This document shows positions 1 through 10,079 of a stretch of 64,000 bases of DNA, in pieces; within the stretch, counting starts at the first letter, position 1, and every line of letters begins with the position of its first letter. A program made the position numbers and the translations under genes. This DNA is from Euryodendron excelsum (taxonomy: Eukaryota; Streptophyta; Magnoliopsida; Ericales; Pentaphylacaceae). Below the pieces are notes generated by a model. That model was not told where the DNA came from. It was given only the letters and a program-made list of their open reading frames with translations, and ran no database searches. The stretch spans positions 32,152,001-32,216,000 of the forward strand of contig CM065397.1 of assembly GCA_033060915.1 (NCBI GenBank), given 5' to 3'.

Positions 1-1393
1 TCTTTTTTCTGAAGGACGCTCTTGATGACGCCGAATGCCACCTCGGTCTGGTCAATCATCGAATCTGCCGTCGTCATAGGACGGCCTAAAATGTCTGGCG
101 TAATGGTCACAGTCTCGCCGACCTCGTCCACTCTGCCCTTCCCTTTTTGCTTTTTGGGCACTGGGGGTTGCACGGTTATCTCGGGCCCCCTTTTACTTTT
201 GTTGACGAGTCTCCGACCTCTGTTGCACGGGAGGGGCTTCCTCCACAGGAGTTATCACTAGCTCGGCTGGCGGAGTGTTGGTGGAAGTGGTGGCGGCTGG
301 CCAGCAATAGTAAACATTCTCTCCCTCAAACTCATGCTGACCTCTGCGTCGGGGGATGGGGTGGAATCCTATGTTCTTGCTGGAATCTTAACTCGGCGGT
401 CGGGAACAGTGTACGACGATGAACTGGATGCCGAGCTATGGGACTTGGATCGCGCTTCGTGTTGTCCTTCACCGACTGGCTCCGATGGAGGAGCAACCGC
501 GACTGTCACACCAGTAGGACTATGCGCCCTTTCAATTGCAATGTCAGTGGGGATCTCCTCGAAATCTCCCTCGGCACCTTCCTTCGCCAACCTCACAAGA
601 GTACTCTGGCGAACACCTGTATCGGCAGTGAAGGTCGAATATCGCAGCGGGTAGGAGAGCAAAATGTGCGCAGCCCGAGCAACGTATCTTAATCTGCCCT
701 TGTCGACGTATTTCAGAACCTTGTTGAGGTCATCGGAATTGACTAACCAGTCACGTGCTTTCGACCTCTTTCCCTTCTTGTCTGCAAAAATGCGAGAGTC
801 AGATTTGATGCACCTCAAAATTTAAAATGATGCACAGTATGAGAGATCGGCATCAAACCTAGTTCAACGGGCTCTCTAGGGCATCGAATCGCCGGTCTAT
901 CCTTCTCAGGAACGTCGCCAAACTCCCAGGGACCGGTTACCCAAACCCTAACGTCGTCGATGCCCTTCCCCGAGGAAGGTAGACACTTCATTAACTCTAA
1001 GGACTTCTTTACGGCCCGGAGGTAGACTTTGTAACTACCTCCGACTTTACAAAGCATGTAGCAGTAGTCCAGTTCGGCGAGGCCTAGGTTCACACCCAGG
1101 TGCCTATTTATTTCAAGCATGCTGAAAAAGATCCTATACACGTTCGACGCTAACTGGGAGGGCGACACTTTATTTTTTACTATGAACTTATGAAGAAGAG
1201 GGTGAAGGGGAAATCTAAGTCCCCCTTCCACGATGGCAATAACTGGGAATGACACCCCCTTTTCGGTCTCGCCCATACAGTAGTCGTTGGGATCGACCAG
1301 CTCTAAGCCGATCTCATCTGGGATGTCAAACCTCTCCCTAAACGAAACAAGGGCCGATGGACCATCTAGCATTTTACGAAGACGGGATGCCAT
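1..1393 (-). pseudogene. Antisense retrotransposon ORF, putative gypsy-type transposon (Transposase_28-like) domain
   Basis: Role unknown. Proteins of this family are encoded antisense to gag-pol in some Tat elements and are annotated in plants as putative gypsy-type transposon proteins (Pfam Transposase_28). The start chosen is the Met at 1393 (MASRLRKML); an upstream Met at 1552 adds a less plausible hydrophobic leader. Family-typical segments follow: FRERFDIPD, then GGLRFPLHPLLHKFIVKNK, then SPSQLASNVYRIFF. The reading breaks at about 787-818, where a frame change could be a very short intron of about 54 bp or a deletion. It resumes as a basic and then acidic low-complexity tail (to 369), and a same-strand coding-like stretch with stops continues to position 1. 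It is probably decayed, though the 815-1393 part is open. Confidence 0.65.
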
Positions 1394-1552
1394 TAGGAGG
1401 CAACCATCAAAACGCAGAAAATACAGTGAGGAGCAAAAGAGTTGCGGGCTCGAAGGACACTTACAGTGGTGGGTGCCGAAAAAGCCGACGCACACGCTAT
1501 TCAAGAGGCAAGGAAAAAAGACCAAGTGTTTTTTAACTGAGCAGGGCGTCAC

Positions 1553-1562
1553 TCTTTTATAC
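1553..1562 (-). promoter_or_regulatory. Putative TATA box for the antisense ORF
   Basis: On the minus strand the sequence reads GTATAAAAGA, about 160 bp upstream of the antisense ORF start at 1393 and about 200 bp inside the 3' LTR. The position fits a promoter that drives the antisense transcript. The evidence is motif plus position only. Confidence 0.4.
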
Positions 1563-1737
1563 GCATTAGTGCCGTCGGTTCGTGCACGGAAAAACAGCAG
1601 TAACCATGACGCTTTGCCGAAACGTCACATCTGCCATCGATTCGATGATACCCCATAGTAAATCTTTTAAAATTCCCGCCATTTATGTGGCCGGGTGACC
1701 GTTACAGCCCTTGGCCGTTTCAGAAGCCAAAACGACA

Positions 1738-1755
1738 CAAAGGCTGGGGGGCAAT
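1738..1755 (+). other. Polypurine tract before 3' LTR
   Basis: A G-rich run (AAGGCTGGGGGGCAAT) directly abuts the TG of the LTR at 1756. This is the position and composition expected for plus-strand primer formation in a Ty3/Gypsy element. Confidence 0.6.
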
Positions 1756-2359
1756 TGTGGGGGAATAACCCCCAGCCCAACCCAATGGGTGAGGCCCAAT
1801 CTACGCAAATTAAAGTTGGGGTTGCTTGGCAGCCTAGATCAGAAGTAGAGGGAGGGTCGGCCTTGACTGCCGACCTCCTCCCCACCGTAGCCCAAACCGC
1901 AAAAGGCGGGCCCAAATCGCTAGCAGTCTTCGAGCATTAAATGCAGAGTTGACTTGCATTAAATGCAGAAGGAGCTACCCACGCGACGTCGACGTGCACG
2001 TCCGGTCAGCCGGAATCCCCCGCGACGGTGCTCCAGACCTGTAAGTAATCAGGCGGCGTCAATGATGATGCCTACCCAGCAGGCCATGAGAGCCTGCTGA
2101 TAGGCCAAGGCAAAACACACTCCCTCGATGACTCTATAAATACTCAAGGTATCGAGAGCCAGGGATAGACAGTTAACCCCAAGTATTCACAACTTTCATT
2201 CGTTTTTATCTCGATTAAGCTTTCTGACTTGATCTTCGGAGTGTGATCGACCCCCTAAAGGTCGACCCATCTAACATTCTTGTCTTGCAGAAAGAGTTTG
2301 TGCTCATCCATTTGTGGCTTGAGAGTTCGGCCCAGCCTTCTCGTAAAATCCCACTTACA
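1756..2359 (+). repeat. 3' LTR of the Tat-type element (604 bp)
   Basis: The LTR begins TGTGGGGGAATAACCCCC, itself a small inverted repeat, and ends CTTACA. A TATA box (TATAAATA, 2135-2142) lies in the middle, as expected for a U3 promoter. A pyrimidine-rich stretch and TCTTGCAG occur near the end. The right boundary is the weaker call because no partner LTR is available. Confidence 0.65.
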
Positions 2360-3002
2360 GTTGTTATCAATTATCAACTACTATTCATCTCAATATTTAT
2401 CAATTATAAATAGTAAGAGTATTATTCATCCGGTATATATGTATATATAATATCACTATTCTGATTTCACTCAATTTGAATAAATTCAGCAATGTCCGAA
2501 TTTAAATTGTCTATAACTTTCAATCCAGGCATCAAAATATAATCAAGCCATATGTCTATAAAAAAGCTATTAAAATAAGGATTCCAAATCTATAAATATC
2601 ATAGGCCAAATATTCAAAATCTGTGAAAAATAAACCAAAAAAGTTTCGACTATTACAAATTTCTTTTTTAGATCTACGTCAAATGGGAATGAGTTTTCTT
2701 ATAAAACTTCACTAACTGAATTATGTTGTTATAGACTATAACATACTAAAAAAAGAGGTCAATCGGAGATCATTTGACTATATCACCATTAAAACTCAAC
2801 CAGAATTAAACTGACAATGAGCATATCTCAGATTCGGTGTAAACCCAAATGAAATTTTATGTGCTATCTCCATAGATCATTTGACGTGAAGAATAACACA
2901 AAAGAAACAAATTTTTTAAGCACTTAGAGCATCGTCATGCTAATAACATGTTATAAAATTATAGAAAATATAAAGCAGATAAATATAACTCAACACAAAA
3001 TA
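2360..3002. other. AT-rich intergenic stretch, no gene seen
   Basis: No convincing ORF, RNA or element boundary was found. The composition is AT-rich, and one short phrase (GATCATTTGAC) occurs twice, near 2768 and 2875. It may be remnant LTR sequence of an unrecognised element. Confidence 0.5.
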
Positions 3003-4285
3003 AAACTATTCTCAGGATCCATTTTTCCAAAATCTCCTACTCTCTTGAGATTTCAAAAACCAACTTCATAACCTTTTCAAATACCCTTACACTCTAGTTT
3101 TAAATTATTTCAAAAAATGTTTTCAAGAACTAACAAACCTAAGGTGTCCCTACCCTTTTTATGGTTAGGGATTCCAAAGGAAAGTGATATATCAAGAACA
3201 ACCACCAAGGTTGTCCATATTAGAGTTCTAGGTGTTTTTAAAAACCACTTTCGAAAACTTTTCAAAGATCAATTTACTAAAACACTCCAAAATCATACCT
3301 CCAAGGTTTTCAAAACATGACTACAAAACATTTTCAAAACTCTCTTGAGTTATTTCGAAGCATTTCCAAAACTCCCTTCGAGCTATTTCAAAACATTTCA
3401 AAACACTTCAAAACCCTATTTCAAAAGCACCTTTCAAAAACTTTCAAGTTCTATTCCAAAAACACTCCAACATTCGATTTCAAAACTCTCAAGTTCTCTT
3501 TTTCTAAAGACCTCAAAGTGTCTTCACATCACTCCAAAGACCTCAATGTGTCTTCAAAACATTACAAAGGCCCTAATGCGTCTATTTTTCATTGGGCTCT
3601 TGCCCAAACTACAAATGACCTAATTCTGACCAAATGAGATACTTATGCAACCTAAAATGATGCGGTCATAACTTTTAATTTAACTCCAATCCTCTTTTCA
3701 AAAATTTCAAATCAATTTAAAGTTCCTATTTCAAACTCCTTCAAAACTCCAATGTTTCCAAACCTTTTCCAAAACTTGCATCAAGCATCATTCATCCACA
3801 AAGTGATGACCAAATCCCATTTTCAAAATTTTAAAGTGGATATTAAGTGGACAATGGTAGCTGGTTATTCTAATGAGTGAACGAAGGGTGATTAGACATG
3901 TAGGTACCAAAAGGGCGGGGTATGGTGATGATCTTAGGATATCTTCCCTATACGTAACCGACCCCCGAACCATAGATTTCTGTTTTTGAATGATCAAAAT
4001 GGAGTTACTTTCAAAAAGGGCTTAAAACTATCTAAAGGTTGCCAAACAACCTATTTTCTCAAAAATCCTGAGTTTAATCTTTGGATTAATACTTAGTTTT
4101 AGATGACCTAACTCACCTTAATCAAGTTAGGTGACGACTCCTATTTTTCTAAAAAAACCCTTAGTCAAACCAATTTTAAGATTAGATCTAGTCGCACTTG
4201 TCCTTCTAAGAGGATAAGTTCTAATGACAGAGTTCCGTATTTTTTTCGAGCCGAAAGGACTTAGTCCAAAAATCGAGGCGTGACA
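3003..4285 (+). repeat. 5'-truncated Ogre-like LTR fragment
   Basis: The stretch matches the last 1.3 kb of the large LTRs at 4866-9795, 38241-42374 and 52570-57251. Shared landmarks appear in the same order: CCTACTCTCTTGAGA, runs of AAAACATTTCAAAAC, the phrase GGGCTCTTGCCCAAACTAC, then GAGATAC near 3640, the GGTGATTAGACATGTAG block near 3888, and the LTR terminus GCGTGACA at 4285. The U3 half is missing. Open frames of 60-106 codons here are by-products of the repeated TTCAAAA sequence, not genes. Confidence 0.75.
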
Positions 4286-4860
4286 GTATCCAAACTCACA
4301 CGTCCTTTAAGGTTTTAATTTCATTCCATCAAGAACTCTCCTATAAAAGTTGTTCTCTCAAACTACACAACTTAGCTGAATTATTGAAACTATTTGAGAT
4401 AACCTTTAACTTACCCAAACCAACCTCTTGAACTTGTAAAACTCATTTTGAAATTATTAAACACTTCTAACTGTTTACATTCCACTATATCAAACTGATA
4501 CAACAAAATTATTTTTCGAGTAGAATCATTTGTAACTAGAAGACTAGACATTTTCAAAATTTGAAGTACAACTATGATTCTAGTTGTAGCGGTAACCTAC
4601 TTCTTCAAATAGAAAACAAAAATTATAACAATAATAATGATGAAATATTATCGTGATTATGGACACTCCAATTGGTCGGACTAAACCTTAACAAATGTAA
4701 CTAGCATGCATGGATGTTATAATAAAATAAAGATGTATGTATTATAATTGTACCAACGTTTTTGAGTGTTCCAAAACATCACGAGCCCATACATTCTCCT
4801 TCTTTTCCCTTGACGACTTCTTTATCCCTTTAAATTTGTCTCGTATCCTAATACAATCTA
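4286..4860. other. Intergenic remnant between two Ogre-like LTRs
   Basis: No gene is recognised. This sequence is the left flank of the solo LTR insertion and continues at 9801 once that LTR is removed. Confidence 0.45.
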
Positions 4861-4865
4861 ACCCT
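4861..4865 (+). other. Target-site duplication, left copy (ACCCT)
   Basis: The five bases ACCCT directly precede the LTR and are repeated exactly at 9796-9800. This is the 5 bp duplication typical of Ty3/Gypsy integration. Confidence 0.85.
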
Positions 4866-5040
4866 TGTAAGCACCCCATTTTTGCCCGCTCAACAATCTT
4901 TGGCTTGACCGGATCCAGCTTTCAAACATCACAATACATGCAAGCCCAAGACGGGTCTTTCAAACCCTAATCCAGTCAATTAGTTGCTTCCTGGACCCAC
5001 AAGGCCTAACGGAAACCATAACATCATTATAGCCCTAAGC

Positions 5041-5390
5041 ATTCCAAGTAGTTTTCCGAGATCGGGTGGTCTCAGGAACCAACGCCATTCAGGTAGTTTC
5101 CCGAGATCGGGTGGTCTTGGGGACTAACACCTTATCAAATTCTAAACGGTTCACTTCTGGCGCCTGCTAGCCCCCCAATGTAGAATGTTCGTCATTCGGT
5201 AGTTCTCTGAGACCAGGCATTCTCGGAGACCAACACCACCCTCACATGTAGCTTTTTAAGACCAAGCGTTCTTAGAAACCAATAGCACCCTACAGGTAGC
5301 TCTCTGAGACCGGGCGGTCTCAAGGATCAACACTACACAGGTAGTTTTCTAAGACCGAACGGTCTCGGGAACTAACACCTAGGTCAACAC
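5041..5390 (+). repeat. Tandem imperfect-hairpin units near the LTR start
   Basis: Units of roughly 47 bp read GGTAGyTyTCTGAGACCGGGCGGTCTCAGGAACCAACACC with variation. Each contains a dyad (TCTGAGACC against GGTCTCAG). About six units are present, and the homologous arrays lie at 38400-38750 and 52735-53080. Confidence 0.75.
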
Positions 5391-5834
5391 CGGCGCCTGC
5401 TAGCCCGACTCTTTGAAAAATAACCAAACTCACCCCTTGGGCCTCCAGGCACGTATTGAAAAAGTTCAAAGTCCCACAAGACGGTAAGTCCACCTCTCCA
5501 AAGTGTTACTAAACAGTTAGGCATAATTCAACACGCCATTCTATCTAACTCCAGTCCCGTTTCGGCTAACTCCGGTCAAAAAGACCATTTTACCCCTAAA
5601 CAGTGAGAAACCCCTCTAGGATCATCCATGAATGACCCACACACTTAACATAACACTCCGGTCCATTCCTGACCTTTTTCAACCAAACCCGGTCAGAATG
5701 ACTATTTAGCCCTTAGTAACCCAAACGCGCCCTGAAACTACACCGGTCCCAGAATATTGAACATCTTGTCACACACCCCTGTTTAACCTAAGGAGGATCT
5801 TATGACACTAAACACTCCTGACTCAACGAAATTC

Positions 5835-6285
5835 CCCCTAGAGTGTCTCATATACGCTCTGCCAAGATTGCATTTTCTCTCGATTCCCTAGTTATAACAT
5901 ACCGTCTAACGACTTAAGAAATGCGTAAACCCGAAAATTCCTAAAAGCTTGTTCATAGGTCTTTCCATCGATATGGCTCGATCGAATATATGGCTTCCTG
6001 AAGACCCTCATCACATGACTTGAAGACTGCTACTTTTAGCAACCCTTGGAGCGTCTCACAAACGCTCCGCCAAGATTGACTTTTTCTCCAATTCCTTGAT
6101 TATAATGCACCATCAAACGACTTGAGAAATGCGTAAATTAGAAAATTCCCGAAAGTATTTTCAGAGTACTTTCTATCGGTACGGTCCGATCGGAGAGATC
6201 GCTCCTCGAAGGCCTCGATCATATGGCACACAAACAACTACTTTTGAACCCCTGCGGAGCGTATCACAGACCTTTCGCAAAGTTG
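5835..6285 (+). repeat. 209 bp tandem units with GGAGCGT...ACGCTCC dyads
   Basis: Dyad cores occur near 5840, 6049 and 6258, about 209 bp apart. Sequence between them is also repeated, for example CTTGAGAAATGCGTAAA and the CCATCGATATGGCTCGATCG type phrase. Homologous repeats are present in the other two full LTRs. Confidence 0.7.
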
Positions 6286-6581
6286 CGATTTCATGCACAC
6301 TTCCTGAGACGATATCTCACACTTTCAAACACTGTTCAGACTTTCTGAAAACTCAAAAGTTCACGAGAAACACTAGGACAACACCGTGGATGCAACTGAT
6401 TCCTCCAAAACCTTCCCAGTTGGCACAATTATCGAGGCAAAGTTTAAACAAACACTTTCGGGGATGGAGCATAAGCTACATGTGCCCAGATTTTGATTAG
6501 ATCGATCAAACTTTGCTTAGCCCTTAAGATTTAGCTAGTACAATGGGTGACACATGGTATTCTGTCAATGGAACAGTACTG

Positions 6582-6666
6582 GTGCATGTAGTACATGCGC
6601 CAGGGCAAATTTTGCCTAGGCGCATGTATTACATGCGCTAGGTCTTTCCAGGGTTGCCTATAAATA
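6582..6666 (+). promoter_or_regulatory. LTR promoter: paired 19 bp dyads and TATA box
   Basis: Two copies of a 19 bp dyad lie at 6582-6600 (GTGCATGTAGTACATGCGC) and 6620-6638 (GCGCATGTATTACATGCGC). A TATAAATA box follows at 6659-6666. The same order and spacing recur at 39980-40064 and 54305-54389. The TATA position makes this the likely U3 core promoter; the dyads look like a factor-binding site. Confidence 0.65.
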
Positions 6667-8059
6667 CAGGCCTCTCCCTTTGCATATTCCAGAATAAAAA
6701 ATTGTGGCGAAACTTTATACAAATAGCTCCAGAAATCCAAAACTCTTCGTATACTCCCATCTCCAAACACTTAGGTTATAGTTCACCTCACTCTAACCCA
6801 TACACCTCACCTACAAGACTCTCCATGTCATAGAAAACCTTATTTCAGCCCCTTCCAAGTCCATTCAAGATCAAGTCCAAGCATCCAATGAAGTTTGAGA
6901 GTGTTTGAAGGTAAAAGGTGGTATTTCTTTTATATTTTGTCATCCCCCACTCCTCTCTTCTCCCTCCTAGCCTACTTAGGCTATTCTCTATTTTAATCCC
7001 TATCTTCTACCCACTATTCTTGCATGCTTGAGATAAGAAAGCTCCTAGCTCATACCTAAAGGAAAACTAGTGAGAGCCACTGTGTAGATGGATCTTTCAC
7101 TAGCCTACTTTAAGATAGTATGGCCTTAGAGCACCTTGATTATGTGGTGTAGCTTCTAGCCTTGTATGAATTCATAACCCTCTTTGCATATGACTATCTT
7201 GTTCATGTTTTGAATGCTTGGCTTTATTTTCATGTTTATAACCATGTTTTCCAAAGCTTGTACTATTCCCATTTCCATGTTATTTTCAAGCTCTTTATTC
7301 TAATGATCTCTTCAAAATGGTTATAAGAGTTGGTCCCTTGAAGTTTAGGATGAGACCCTAAGTAATCATGTCTTAGAAAAGCCCTCCATTAATCCCTAAC
7401 TCATATTCTTCCATCCTCGCATCTCTACTTGCATAAAAATGATTTTCAAACTTGTCGATTTCAAAGGTTTCTATTCCCATAAGTCCAGTGGTTGGAATGG
7501 CCCCATGGAACCCTCTCTTGACTGGTCTCCTTTATTATTAGCCATAAGAACCCTAACTTGTTAAAATGGTTCCCTTCTCTTTCTATTATTGTAAAAATGA
7601 TTTTCAAATGCTCCGATTTCAAAAGTTATATTCTCACAAGTTTAGTGGTTGGAATGGCCCTAAAAAAATCCTTTCTTGAGTGGTCTCCCTTATCATTGAC
7701 CACAAGAATCCTAACTTGTTGGAGTAGTTTCCTTTTCCAAAAATAGCTTTCAAGACTTTCTTCTTAAAAATGGCTTTCAAAAGTTCATTAAAAAATAATT
7801 TTTCAATAGTTGTCATTGCTATGTTGATTTTTAAAGTTCCTAAAGGTTATAATGGTTCAAAGGGAAACCTTCCTCAGAATGGTTTTCAAACATCAACCAT
7901 ATGAACTATACACTTGACTAGGGTCAATTTTCATGGAAATGATCTTCAAAAGGGTTGTTTACAAAAGTCTTTTGCACAACATGATTTGTTTTCCAAAACC
8001 CTTTTCAAAAATGCATAAAACCACATTTCTAAATCCCCTTTTCGACCATAATTTAACTT

Positions 8060-8345
8060 GACCATAGTTGTCCAACCCTAGGTTAACCTAACCCAAATTA
8101 GTTAACCCTAAGTCACCTTAACCCTAGGTTAACTTAACCCAAGTTAGTTAACCCTAGGTTAACTTGACTCTAGTTATCCAACCATAGGTTAATCTAACCT
8201 AAGTTAACCCTAGGTCACCTTAACCCTTGGTTAACCTAACTTTAGTTAGTTAACCCCAGGTCACCTTGACCCTATGCTAACCTAACCCCAAATTAGTTAA
8301 CCTTAGGTCACCTTAACCCTAGTTCAACCTAACCAAGATTAGTAA
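8060..8345 (+). repeat. Degenerate CCTAGGTTAAC / CTAACCC array
   Basis: Short alternating phrases (AACCCTAGGTTAACCTAACC, AAGTTAGTTAACCCTAGGTC) repeat about nine times with variation. The sequence resembles telomere-like CCCTAA words but contains palindromic CCTAGG and GTTAAC cores. A homologous array is at 55648-55890, and it is deleted from the 5' LTR at 38241-42374. Confidence 0.7.
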
Positions 8346-9795
8346 GCTTCAAGGTTCCAACTCGAAGCCCTTTTCAAACCCTTTTTCAATTACAAAGACC
8401 CCTTACATAACATATTTTCAAAAACATCCCACTCTTTTGAGATTTCAAAAATCAAGTCTAAACTTTTTTCGAATGCTTCCATTCTCTATCTTCAGAAAAA
8501 ATGCTTTCAAGAAGTTCTCTTAAACTTATCTGAACTAAAATGGCAAGACACTTAACATTTTCCCAAAAACTATTTTTAGAATGTTTCCAAAACCTCATGA
8601 CCTTAAAGTGTCCCTAACCCTTTATAGTTAGGAATTCCAAGGGAAGATGATATATTAAGTACAACCTCTAAGGTTGTTCATATTAGGGTTCCAAAGCCCT
8701 AGAAGTTTTCAAAAACCACCTTCAAAAGCTTTTCGACGACAAGTTTATTAAAACACTTCTAAGCCCTATCTCCAAGGTTTTCAAAATAAGACTTTAAGAC
8801 ATTTTCAAAACTCTCTTGAGTTATTTCAAAGCACTTCCAAAACTTCCTCGAGTTGTTCCAAAAACATTTCAAAACACTTCAAAACCCGATTTCAAGGGCG
8901 TTTTTCAAAAACTTTCAAGTTCTATTCCAAAAACACTCCAACATCTGACTCCAAGTCAAAATTCTCAAATCATTTTTCAAAGATTACAAAGTGTCCTCAA
9001 ACCATTCCAAAGACCTCAAAGTGTCTTCAAACATTCCAAAGGCCCTAATGCACCTATTTTCCATCGGGCTCTCGCCCGAACTACGAATGACCTGATTCTC
9101 ACCCAATGAGATACGTAGGCAACCTAAAATGGTGTTTTCATAACTTTTATTTTAACTCAAGTCCTTTTTTCAAAACTCTCTATCAATTCAAGATTTCTAT
9201 TTCAAATTCCTTCAAGACTTCCATGTTTTCAAATATTTTTTTCAAAACTTGCATCATGTATCATTCATCCAAAAAGTGATGATCAAACTCCATTTTCAAA
9301 ACTCTAAAGTGGATATTAAGTGGATAATGGTAATCGGTTATTCTAGTGAGTGAACAAAGGGTGATTAGACATGTAGGTACCGAAAGGGCGGGGTAGGGTG
9401 ATGATCTTGGGATATCTTTCATACACGTAACCAACCCCCGAACCATAAATTTCTATTTTTTAAAAGACCAAAATAGAGTTATTTTCAAAAAAGGCTTAAA
9501 ACTTTCCAAAGGTTGCCAAATAACCTATTTTCTTAAAAATCCTCTCTTGAGGGAGTTTTTCAAAACTTTTTTCAAAAATCCTAAGTTTAATCTTCGGATT
9601 ATACTTAGTTTTAGGTACCCTAACTCACCTTAATCAAGTTAGGTGGTGACTCCTATATTTCCAGAAAGCCCTTTACCAAACCTATTTCAAATTTAAAACT
9701 AGTCGCACTCATCTTTTAGGAGGATGAGTTTTAATAACAGAGTTCCGTGTTTTTTCCCGAGCTGAAAGAATTTGGTCAAAAACCGGGGCGCGACA

Positions 9796-9800
9796 ACCCT
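9796..9800 (+). other. Target-site duplication, right copy (ACCCT)
   Basis: This is an exact copy of 4861-4865 and follows the LTR terminus CGCGACA immediately. Confidence 0.85.
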
Positions 9801-10079
9801 GATGTTGCTTTCACTGTTTATCTAATTCCATTAAAACAAGTCTCACTAGTCCATTCATGGTGCAACAACTTACCAAATATATAGGAAGTTATGTTAGTCT
9901 TGTTAATTGTAGCTCGAAGCGGTGTGGTTCATCACTATATTAATTCATTTAGAACACTCAAAACCTACTGATACCATTTTTCTGGAACCATTGACACATT
10001 AAAGAAAATCCTTGACTTTTCTTTCAAGGGAGGTTAGCATTCTTGTATCAATTAGCATTCATTCACAAACATATAAAAA
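9801..10079. other. Intergenic flank, no gene seen
   Basis: It is continuous with 4286-4865 before the solo LTR inserted. There is no significant open frame. The right end (A-rich, 10071-10079) forms the imperfect target duplication of the following transposon. Confidence 0.4.

Larger units (their letters stand above)
1..2359 (+). mobile_element. Tat-type Ty3/Gypsy retrotransposon, 3' part only
   Basis: This is the right-hand end of a long LTR retrotransposon that runs off the left edge. Reading on the plus strand it ends with an antisense ORF, then a purine-rich tract (1738-1755), then an LTR that starts TGTGGGGG and ends CTTACA. An antisense ORF between pol and the 3' LTR is known for Tat-lineage Ty3/Gypsy elements, such as maize Grande. 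No pol is inside the window, so the lineage call is inferred from this layout and from the antisense protein. The target duplication cannot be checked because the 5' LTR lies outside. Confidence 0.7.
4866..9795 (+). mobile_element. Solo LTR of an Ogre-like Ty3/Gypsy element (4.93 kb)
   Basis: It starts TGTAAGCACCCCATTTTTGC and ends GGGGCGCGACA, the same termini as the LTR pair at 38241-42374 and 52570-57251. A perfect 5 bp duplication (ACCCT) flanks it with no internal region, so it is a solo LTR left by recombination between the two LTRs of a former element. Within it are the family's sub-repeats in order: 47 bp hairpin units, 209 bp dyad units, the paired 19 bp dyads and TATA box, a CCTAGGTTAAC array, and the U5 block seen in the other copies. 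Its length is typical of the Ogre group, which has unusually long LTRs. Confidence 0.88.

Noticed and set aside
3317..3637. Phe/Lys/Thr-rich ORFs here and at 8816-9109
   Set aside because: They come from TTCAAAA repetition in the U5 half of Ogre-like LTRs, and the frame is not conserved in the other copies.
4560..4860. Minus-strand coding-like stretch (reads ENVWARDVLEHSKTL in one frame)
   Set aside because: It has only one short open piece, no domain I recognise, and stops on both sides.
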